Assembly (NCBI GenBank): GCA_946062035.1 | Contig: CAMGTS010000110.1 | Coordinates: 1 to 5,008 of the forward strand | Length of the DNA stretch: 5,008 nucleotides | Source: an uncultured Bacteroidales bacterium | GTDB lineage: Bacteria; Bacteroidota; Bacteroidia; Bacteroidales; UBA932 | Reading direction: 5' to 3' | Shown here: positions 1 through 5,008 of the stretch, in pieces | Numbering within the stretch: position 1 is the stretch's first letter | Layout: every line of letters starts with the position of its first letter | Translations under genes and position numbers: made by a program | Notes under the pieces: generated by a model | Database searches by the model: none | The model's input: only the letters and a program-made list of their open reading frames with translations | What the model was told of the DNA's origin: nothing

Positions 1-368
1 ACATCCGGAAACTTAAGTACCGAAGTGAGGATGGCGGCATTTATGGCCTGATTTTCAATGTTTGTGCCACACTCTTTTTCAAGAATTTCCCTGACTTGTC
101 TGAAATAGCTCCCGACAATCTGAGAATCAATCTTCTTGTTGAGTGAAGCCTCTTCAGAACTTTGGTTGACGGTACACTCTATGCTTCCTCTTACCAGTTT
201 TGAAGCGATAGCTTTTCTTACCTCTATTTCTTTTTCCTTAGGGACACCATTTCCCTTTAGGTTGATTTCTGCGTTTTTACCGTTAAGTGAGCGGATTTCC
301 ACTGTTATCTTGCTGTGGTCGGACAGGACGCATTCCCCTTTACCATAGCCTGTCATTGATTTTGTCAT
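1..368 (-). CDS. yicC: YicC/YloC-family endoribonuclease, N-terminal part (cut by left window edge)
   Basis: The reverse strand reads from an ATG at 368 and stays open to the window edge, giving 122 residues of a family that is usually about 290 aa, so the C-terminal part lies outside. The start is the family hallmark MTKSMTGYGKGE, followed by ITVEIRSLNGKN (compare MIRSMT.Y and WEMRSVNQRY in E. coli YicC) and, near residues 58-76, EVRKAIASKLVRGSIECTV, matching the conserved VR..I...L.RGK.E(C/V) block. Known of the family: YicC is a cytoplasmic endoribonuclease that in E. coli promotes decay of small RNAs such as RyhB together with PNPase; YloC is the Bacillus homologue. Function here is inferred from similarity. 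The ATG is well placed because SMTGYG normally begins at residue 4. No clear Shine-Dalgarno precedes it. It is divergent from glnS across 231 bp. In many genomes guanylate kinase follows yicC; that would lie left of this window and cannot be seen. Confidence 0.9.
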   Translation of the reverse strand, partial: MTKSMTGYGKGECVLSDHSKITVEIRSLNGKNAEINLKGNGVPKEKEIEVRKAIASKLVRGSIECTVNQSSEEASLNKKIDSQIVGSYFRQVREILEKECGTNIENQAINAAILTSVLKFPD

Positions 369-389
369 AATTGCGACAATATAGTAAAT

Positions 390-419
390 CAAAATAAAAG
401 TTGTGGCATATCGGCTAAA
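390..419 (-). promoter_or_regulatory. Candidate yicC promoter (Bacteroidota type)
   Basis: On the minus strand TTATTTTG at 397-390 matches the Bacteroidota -7 consensus TAnnTTTG at five of six fixed positions. TTTA at 419-416 matches the -33 TTTG at three of four, and the spacer is 18 bp. Transcription would start near 383 and leave a leader of about 15 nt before the yicC ATG at 368. Both boxes are imperfect in an AT-rich stretch, so chance occurrence is possible. Confidence 0.3.
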
Positions 420-437
420 ATTCTCCCATTAGTTTTA

Positions 438-460
438 TATTTTTGCGGTGTAAACATATA
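438..460 (+). repeat. Degenerate direct repeat, copy 1 (with TATTTTTG box)
   Basis: This 23-nt unit matches the unit at 489-511 at 20 of 23 positions. It starts with TATTTTTG, a perfect match to the TAnnTTTG -7 box on the plus strand, continues with variable G/C-rich bases, and ends with TGTAAACATATA. Similarity continues weakly beyond the unit: AGCGGAAAAACAT at 471-483 resembles AGCAGAAAAAATGT at 525-538, with a shift of about 3 nt. No -33 TTTG is visible 17-23 bp upstream, so promoter activity of this copy alone is doubtful. It may be an ancient tandem duplication of an upstream regulatory segment. Confidence 0.55.
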
Positions 461-488
461 GCAGGCCGAAAGCGGAAAAACATTCCGG

Positions 489-511
489 TATTTTTGTGCT
501 GTAAGCATATA
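489..511 (+). repeat. Degenerate direct repeat, copy 2 (with TATTTTTG box)
   Basis: This is the second copy of the unit at 438-460, offset by 51 bp. It again starts with TATTTTTG and ends with TGTAAGCATATA; the three differences are at unit positions 9, 11 and 17. It lies 111 bp before the glnS ATG and 58 bp before the start of the best glnS promoter. Possible roles are an additional promoter, a binding site for a regulator of glnS or yicC, or a decayed duplication with no function. The sequence alone does not decide between these. Confidence 0.55.
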
Positions 512-546
512 TACGCTGCACCTCAGCAGAAAAAATGTGACGACGC

Positions 547-576
547 TTTTTCTACTTTCGGTTTGCAGTATATTTG
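547..576 (+). promoter_or_regulatory. Candidate glnS promoter (Bacteroidota -33/-7)
   Basis: TATATTTG at 569-576 is a perfect TAnnTTTG -7 box. TTTT at 547-550 matches the -33 TTTG at three of four positions with an 18-bp spacer, close to the usual 19-20. Transcription would begin around 583, giving a leader of roughly 17 nt before the ATG at 600. The promoter overlaps the open stretch 537-599 in the glnS frame, which argues that this stretch is not translated. Confidence 0.55.
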
Positions 577-599
577 TAATAGAATCATCACGCAGGTTT

Positions 600-2276
600 A
601 TGGAAGATATTAAGAAAGAGGGAGAAGCTCGTTCCCTTAATTTTTTGGAAGAAATAATGGAGGATGACCTTAAGAACGGTAGGTGTGAGAGCATTCTGAC
701 CCGTTTCCCTCCAGAGCCTAATGGATATTTGCATCTTGGTCATGCCAAGAGCATCTGTCTGAACTTCGGTCTTGCAAAAAAATATGGAGGCAAGACGAAT
801 ATCAGATTCGATGATACAAACCCAACAAAAGAGAGCGTAGAGTATGTGGATTCCATCAAGAATGATATTAAGTGGCTCGGTTTCGAGTGGGCTGAAGAGA
901 GGTACGCTTCGGATTACTTCCAGCAGTTGTATGATTGGGCGGAGGAACTGATAAAGAAGGGGTTGGCTTATGTCGATGACCAGACTTTAGAGCAGATAAG
1001 AGAGAATAGGGGAACAGTACAGAAACCTGGAGTCGAGAGCCCTTTCAGAAACAGAAGCGTTGAAGAGAATCTCGAACTTTTCCGCGGAATGAGAGACGGC
1101 AAATACAAGGAGGGCGAGAGGGTTTTGCGTGCCAAGATTGATATGGCGCACCCTAATATGCTCTTCCGTGATCCTATAATGTACCGTATCAACTACATTC
1201 CTCACCATAGGACCGGCAGCAAGTGGTGCATTTATCCGATGTACGACTATGCCCACGGCGAGTCTGATTCGATAGAGGGTATCACTCATTCCATCTGTAC
1301 TTTGGAGTTCGATGTCCATAGGCCGCTATACGATTGGTTTATAGAGCAGTTGGGAATTTTCCACTCACATCAGTACGAATTCGCAAGACTTAATCTTACA
1401 TATACTGTAATGAGCAAGAGAAAACTTCTCGAACTCGTGAAAAATAATTTTGTAAGGGGATGGGATGACCCTCGCATGCCTACGATTTGCGGAATCAGAA
1501 GAAGAGGTTATACCCCTGAGAGTATCAAGAGGTTCGCCGATAAGGTAGGTGTGGCGAAGCGTGATAACATTATCGACCTTTCACTTTTGGAGTGGTGCGT
1601 AAGAGAAGACTTAAATGCACGTTCTAACAGATATATGGCTGTCTTGGATCCTGTCGAGGTTGAGATTGAAGGATGGGAGCAAGGCAAGGTCGAGTGGTTT
1701 GAAGCTCCTCTTAATCCAGCTGATCCTGAGGGTGCGAAGCGCAGGATTCCGTTCAGCGGCAAGATTTATATAGAGAGGGCTGACTTTATGGAGAATCCTC
1801 CTAAGAAATATTTTCGTCTGCAGCCGGGTGGCGAGGTGCGCCTGAAATACGCTTATATCATTAAGTGTAAGGAAGTTATAAAGGACGCTGACGGAAATAT
1901 CACAAAGATAATCTGTACCTATGACCCTACATCCAAGGCCGGAGCAGGCCCATGGAGAAGCGTTAAGGGAACAATTCATTGGGTGTCAGTGGATTCAGCG
2001 GAAAAATTGGAAGTGAGACTTGTGGACAGGCTGTTTACCGAGCCGTTTATGGGTTCTATCCCTGAAGGCAAGGACTACAAGGAATATCTTAACCCTGATT
2101 CAATGAAGATTATTACGGGGTATGCTGAGCCGGCTCTTCTCAAGGACGACAGCGGTATCGCCGTGCAGTTCGAAAGAACAGGTTACTTTATGAAAGACCC
2201 GGACAGTACGGACGAGCTTCATGTCTACAACAGGACAGTGACCCTTAAGGATAATTTCAAGCCCCAGAATAAATAA
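600..2276 (+). CDS. glnS: Glutaminyl-tRNA synthetase (GlnRS)
   Basis: This cytoplasmic class I aminoacyl-tRNA synthetase joins glutamine to tRNA(Gln) using ATP, so charging does not need the GluRS/GatCAB transamidation route. The product is 558 aa, close to E. coli GlnRS (554 aa) and collinear with it. Visible features are the HIGH-type ATP site in PPEPNGYLHLGH (37-48), RFDDTNP (69-75) with D71 in the place of the glutamine-contacting Asp, WCIYPMYDY (209-217) with Y215 in the place of the glutamine-binding Tyr, the block GITHSICTLEF (227-237), the KMSKS-type loop VMSKRK (270-275), and GWDDPRMPTICGIRRRGY (287-304). Residues from about 345 onward match the two anticodon-binding beta-barrels (PFSGKIYIERADF, GTIHWVS, then FNRTV-like VYNRTV near the end). 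The frame is open upstream to 537, but ATG at 600 gives the family's normal short N-terminus and the promoter lies inside the extension. A later Met (657) would remove the conserved NFLEEI segment. No strong Shine-Dalgarno is present. A terminator follows at 2289. Confidence 0.97.
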   Translation: MEDIKKEGEARSLNFLEEIMEDDLKNGRCESILTRFPPEPNGYLHLGHAKSICLNFGLAKKYGGKTNIRFDDTNPTKESVEYVDSIKNDIKWLGFEWAEERYASDYFQQLYDWAEELIKKGLAYVDDQTLEQIRENRGTVQKPGVESPFRNRSVEENLELFRGMRDGKYKEGERVLRAKIDMAHPNMLFRDPIMYRINYIPHHRTGSKWCIYPMYDYAHGESDSIEGITHSICTLEFDVHRPLYDWFIEQLGIFHSHQYEFARLNLTYTVMSKRKLLELVKNNFVRGWDDPRMPTICGIRRRGYTPESIKRFADKVGVAKRDNIIDLSLLEWCVREDLNARSNRYMAVLDPVEVEIEGWEQGKVEWFEAPLNPADPEGAKRRIPFSGKIYIERADFMENPPKKYFRLQPGGEVRLKYAYIIKCKEVIKDADGNITKIICTYDPTSKAGAGPWRSVKGTIHWVSVDSAEKLEVRLVDRLFTEPFMGSIPEGKDYKEYLNPDSMKIITGYAEPALLKDDSGIAVQFERTGYFMKDPDSTDELHVYNRTVTLKDNFKPQNK

Positions 2277-2288
2277 TTGATTAGACGG

Positions 2289-2333
2289 CCGGGAGCATTG
2301 ACAGATTTGCAAGTTGCTTCCGGTTTGTTTTTT
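2289..2333 (+). terminator. Intrinsic terminator after glnS
   Basis: CCGGGAGCA (2289-2297) pairs along its full length with TGCTTCCGG (2315-2323): nine pairs including one G-U wobble. The 17-nt loop may fold further through TTG/CAA. The stem is followed directly by TTTGTTTTTT (2324-2333). It begins 13 bp after the glnS stop codon and ends 13 bp before the nfo ATG, so it should end glnS transcripts or limit readthrough into nfo. Confidence 0.85.
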
Positions 2334-2346
2334 GAAGAGAAAAGTC

Positions 2347-3192
2347 ATGAAGATAATAGGTGCTCATGTAAGTATTTCCGGAGGGTTGGCGAATGCTCCG
2401 TTGAATGCGAAGGCCATTGGTGCGACAGGTTTTGCGATGTTCACAAAAAATCAAAAGCAATGGGTGGCGAAACCTTTGACGGAGAGTGAAATAGAGCTGT
2501 TTAAAAAGACCTGTGAAGAGAATGATTATAGAGCGTCCGATATTCTTCCTCACGATGGTTATCTTATAAACCTCGGAAACCCTACAGATGAGGGGCTTGC
2601 CAAATCCCGTGCGAGTTTTTTGGATGAGATGACCCGTTGCGAATTATTGGGATTGGACAGGTTGAATTTCCATCCAGGCAGTCACCTGAAAGAGATATCC
2701 GAAGATGAATGTATCGCAAGAATAGCGGAGTCAATCAATATGGTTCTCGGCAAAACCAAAGGGGTGACTGCGGTTATCGAGAATACTGCCGGACAGGGGA
2801 CAAATCTTGGCTATAAATTCGAGCATCTTGCTGCGATTATCGACAAAGTTGAGGACAAGAGCAGGGTGGGTGTGTGTATCGATACGTGCCATGCTTTTGC
2901 GTCAGGTTATGACATCAGGACTAAGGAGGCGTTCGACAAAACTTTTGCGGAGTTTGATAAAATCGTGGGTTTCAAGTATTTGAGGGGAATGCATCTGAAC
3001 GATGCCAAGAAAGGCTTAGGCTCAAAGGTGGATAGACACGAGTCTTTGGGACTTGGAGAAATCGGAATGGACGCATTTAAATTTATAATGCAGGACCCTC
3101 GTTTCGACAATATACCTTTGACTCTCGAGACTCCGAATCCTGATATTTGGACGGAGGAAATAGCGAAACTCAAAGAGTTCGCGAACTCTTAA
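2347..3192 (+). CDS. nfo: Endonuclease IV (AP endonuclease, Nfo)
   Basis: Nfo cleaves the DNA backbone 5' of abasic sites and removes 3' blocking groups in base-excision repair. The product is 281 aa (E. coli Nfo is 285) and starts [13 protein letters not shown], as is usual for the family. It is a TIM-barrel enzyme with three metal ions (zinc in E. coli). All nine metal ligands known from E. coli Nfo are present at the same numbers: H69 (ILPHD), H109 (NFHPGSH), E145 (VIENTAGQG), D179 and H182 (CIDTCHAF), H216 (GMHLND), D229 and H231 (KVDRHES) and E261 (LTLETP). The three signature blocks of AP endonuclease family 2 are therefore intact. The frame is open back to a TTG at 2314, but that codon lies in the terminator stem and ATG 2347 gives the conserved N-terminus. 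Only a weak purine-rich stretch (GAAGAGAAAAG, 2334-2344) precedes the start. It is co-directional with glnS and convergent with recG, 53 bp away. Confidence 0.97.
   Translation: MKIIGAHVSISGGLANAPLNAKAIGATGFAMFTKNQKQWVAKPLTESEIELFKKTCEENDYRASDILPHDGYLINLGNPTDEGLAKSRASFLDEMTRCELLGLDRLNFHPGSHLKEISEDECIARIAESINMVLGKTKGVTAVIENTAGQGTNLGYKFEHLAAIIDKVEDKSRVGVCIDTCHAFASGYDIRTKEAFDKTFAEFDKIVGFKYLRGMHLNDAKKGLGSKVDRHESLGLGEIGMDAFKFIMQDPRFDNIPLTLETPNPDIWTEEIAKLKEFANS
3173..3190. repeat. 18-bp perfect palindrome at the end of nfo
   Basis: AAGAGTTCGCGAACTCTT is its own reverse complement over all 18 bases. It covers the last nfo sense codons (encoding K-E-F-A-N-S) and the first base of the TAA. As RNA it could form a seven-pair stem with a CGCG loop on either strand. 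On the minus strand it is followed by TGAGTTT, which is T-containing but not a true T-tract; on the plus strand there is no T-run. A weak bidirectional terminator between convergent nfo and recG is possible, as is chance. Confidence 0.5.
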
Positions 3193-3245
3193 CTTTCGCC
3201 TGGGCGGTTCGTCATACCTGAGAACGGATGGCGACCGCATGATCT

Positions 3246-5008
3246 TTAGCTTATCTGAGAATAATCCACAGGTGTCAGCCCCTGTTTGCGCAATGTGTTG
3301 AGTTGGCTTACAAGCTTCTTGTTTTCAGGTTTTTGCAACGTAGGATCTTCATCTAAAATATGTTGAGCGGTGGCACGGGCGTTTTCCATCAGGGCGCTGT
3401 CGTGATAGAGTGAGGCTATGTGGAGATCCATTGCGAGCCCGCTTTGGGATGTTCCGTCGATATCTCCCGGTCCTCTCATTTTCATATCTTCCTCGGCAAG
3501 TTTGAAACCGTCATTGGTCTGGCACATCAGCTCTAATCTGTGTCTGCTCTCCTTGCTTAGCTTATAACCGCTCATCAATATACAGAACGATTGAGCCGAC
3601 CCTCTTCCGACCCTTCCTCTGAGCTGATGTAACTGGCTGAGCCCGAATCTTTCCGCACTTTCTATAACCATGACGGATGCGTTCGGTACATCTACGCCGA
3701 CCTCGATTACCGAAGTGGCGACAAGGATGTGTGCCTTGCCCTGGGCGAAGAGCTGCATATCGTAATCCTTATCTTCGTTTTTCTGCTGTCCATGTACGAC
3801 TGCCGTGATATATTCTGGAGCTTTGAACGCCTTGGTAATCTCCATATATCCGTTTTCCAAGTTTTCGTAGTCCATCTTTTCGCTCTCTTTTATCAGAGGA
3901 TAAACCACGAATACCTGTCGTCCCTCTTTGATCTGCTTGCGCATGAACGCGAACACTTTCCCTTTTTCAGCTTCCCATGCGTGGATTGTCTTTACCGGCT
4001 GTCTTCCGGGAGGCAGTTCATCAATTATAGAGACATCCAAGTCTCCGTACAGTGTCATAGCCAAAGTTCTCGGAATAGGTGTCGCCGTCATTACAAGGAT
4101 ATGGGGAAAAAGCTCTGAATCACCTTTGTTCCAAAGCTTTGAACGTTGCTCTACGCCGAATCTGTGCTGCTCGTCTATGATGGCCAATCCTAATCTTTTG
4201 AACTTCACTCGCTCTTCGATGAGGGCGTGGGTCCCGACTATGATTCCTATCTCTCCGCTTTGCAGCTTCTCTAAAATATCCTTCCTTTCTTTTGTCTTGG
4301 TACTTCCCGTGAGAAGGGCGGCCTTGACCCCCGTAGGCGCAAGGAATTTAGATATGCTTGCAAGATGTTGGTTGGCGAGAACTTCTGTTGGTGCCATGAT
4401 ACACGCCTGGCAGGAATTGTCAATAGCGATCAGAGAGAGAAGGACAGCAACGAGGGTCTTGCCGCTGCCGACATCCCCCTGAAGCAACCTGTTCATCTGT
4501 CGGCCGCTTCTCATATCCTCCCTCATCTCTTTGATGACCTTTTTTTGCGCTCCGGTAAGCGGGTAAGGCAGAGCGTTATAGCATTTGTTGAAATTCTCTC
4601 CGACATGGGTCATGACTATGCCCCCCAATTTTTCGGCTCTTGCGTGTTTCTGTTTCAACAGACTCAGCTGCAGGTAAAAGAGCTCTTCGAATTTCAACCT
4701 CTTCTGAGCTTCTTTCAATGCTTCGGAACTCTCCGGAAAGTGTATGTTTTTCAGGGCATATTGCAGTGAGCAAAGTCCCTTGCGCTTCAGAATATCCTCA
4801 GGCAGAGTCTCTTGGATGAACGGAAGAGTTTTTTCAAGAAGTGTGTGCTCTATTTTGACGATAGCCTTGATTCCGAACCATCCGCTTTTCATTTTCTCGG
4901 TCATGCTGTAAATGCCTGTCATCGGGCAGTTTCCGAGTTCCGAGACCGCTCCCGGCGATGAGAGTTCCGGGTGAACCATATTGATATAGCCATTGAAATC
5001 GCTCACCC
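3246..5008 (-). CDS. recG: ATP-dependent DNA helicase RecG (N-terminus cut by right window edge)
   Basis: RecG is a double-stranded-DNA translocase that reverses stalled forks and migrates Holliday junctions and R-/D-loops. About 587 residues are visible of a family near 690-700. The frame runs through the right edge; the GTG at 5006 is an internal Val, not a start. Numbering from that Val, residues 1-50 (FNGYINMVHPE, GIYSMTEKMK) match the end of the OB-fold wedge domain that grips branched DNA. The helicase core has LTGAQ (150-154), Walker A GDVGSGKT (177-184), MAPTE (204-208), GTHALI (258-263), DEQH (278-281), TATPIPRT (307-314), VVHG (403-406), IEVGVDVPN (434-442) and motif VI QLRGRVGRG (461-469). 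The following RGPGDIDGTSQSG (511-523) matches the RecG-specific RGPGE..GT.Q(T/S)G region linked to translocation. The protein ends naturally at a TAA (3246-3248). No frameshift or missing motif is seen. Its promoter is outside the window. Confidence 0.97.
   Translation of the reverse strand, partial: VSDFNGYINMVHPELSSPGAVSELGNCPMTGIYSMTEKMKSGWFGIKAIVKIEHTLLEKTLPFIQETLPEDILKRKGLCSLQYALKNIHFPESSEALKEAQKRLKFEELFYLQLSLLKQKHARAEKLGGIVMTHVGENFNKCYNALPYPLTGAQKKVIKEMREDMRSGRQMNRLLQGDVGSGKTLVAVLLSLIAIDNSCQACIMAPTEVLANQHLASISKFLAPTGVKAALLTGSTKTKERKDILEKLQSGEIGIIVGTHALIEERVKFKRLGLAIIDEQHRFGVEQRSKLWNKGDSELFPHILVMTATPIPRTLAMTLYGDLDVSIIDELPPGRQPVKTIHAWEAEKGKVFAFMRKQIKEGRQVFVVYPLIKESEKMDYENLENGYMEITKAFKAPEYITAVVHGQQKNEDKDYDMQLFAQGKAHILVATSVIEVGVDVPNASVMVIESAERFGLSQLHQLRGRVGRGSAQSFCILMSGYKLSKESRHRLELMCQTNDGFKLAEEDMKMRGPGDIDGTSQSGLAMDLHIASLYHDSALMENARATAQHILDEDPTLQKPENKKLVSQLNTLRKQGLTPVDYSQIS

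Noticed and set aside
136..348. Plus-strand 70-codon open frame at the left end
   Set aside because: It is antisense to the clearly recognisable YicC N-terminus and has no independent support.
389..694. Minus-strand 101-codon open frame across the yicC-glnS intergenic region, with repeated YML/FT.QKY peptides
   Set aside because: The peptide repeat merely translates the DNA direct repeats. The frame overlaps the N-terminus of glnS and its promoter, resembles no known protein and has no convincing start signal.
2314..2346. Upstream TTG start that would extend nfo by 11 residues
   Set aside because: The TTG falls inside the glnS terminator, the added residues ([11 protein letters not shown]) are translations of the stem and T-run, and endonuclease IV conventionally begins at MK.IGAH.
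3204..3238. Possible hairpin GCGGTT/GACCGC in the nfo-recG gap as a terminator
   Set aside because: It has only six pairs with a 23-nt loop and no T-run on either strand.
3928..4482. Plus-strand 184-codon open frame opposite recG
   Set aside because: It lies entirely antisense to the conserved RecG helicase core, and its translation is rich in Ser, Arg and Cys with no recognisable domain. It is a shadow of recG codon use.
1..5008. Search for a novel system, mobile element, CRISPR array, tRNA/rRNA or riboswitch
   Set aside because: Nearly all of the window is accounted for by four standard conserved genes. The non-coding remainder (about 350 bp) shows no terminal inverted repeats, spaced repeat array, tRNA-like fold or recognised riboswitch.

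Overview
The window is an ordinary housekeeping segment of a bacterial chromosome, most likely from the Bacteroidota (Bacteroidales-like). Three things point there. The best promoter in the window is a perfect TAnnTTTG -7 box of the Bacteroidota sigma factor. None of the genes has a strong Shine-Dalgarno sequence. The window also carries a dedicated glutaminyl-tRNA synthetase together with a Bacteroidota-style YicC N-terminus. I did not find a mobile element, CRISPR array, RNA gene, defence system or plausible novel multigene system.

Layout, left to right. (1) 1-368, minus: the N-terminal 122 residues of a YicC/YloC-family endoribonuclease, cut by the left edge. (2) 369-599: a 231-bp divergent intergenic region with no gene. 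It holds a candidate yicC promoter, two degenerate 23-nt direct repeats 51 bp apart that each begin with TATTTTTG, and a good glnS promoter at 547-576. (3) 600-2276, plus: complete glnS (558 aa). The reading frame is open back to 537, but the promoter lies inside that extension, so 600 is the start. (4) 2289-2333: a convincing intrinsic terminator behind glnS. (5) 2347-3192, plus: complete nfo, endonuclease IV (281 aa), with all nine metal ligands in place. (6) 3193-3245: a 53-bp convergent gap without a classical terminator; an 18-bp perfect palindrome covers the last nfo codons. (7) 3246-5008, minus: recG, the branch-migration helicase, cut at its N-terminus by the right edge.

Functionally, nfo (abasic-site repair) and recG (replication-fork and recombination repair) are convergent DNA-repair neighbours. 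glnS supplies Gln-tRNA(Gln) directly, and yicC belongs to RNA turnover. Nothing indicates that the four act in one pathway. They appear to be separate transcription units, with glnS/nfo possibly linked by readthrough past the terminator. The parts least explained by known genes are the repeats upstream of glnS, the small overlap between the glnS terminator and a possible nfo promoter, and the palindrome at the end of nfo.
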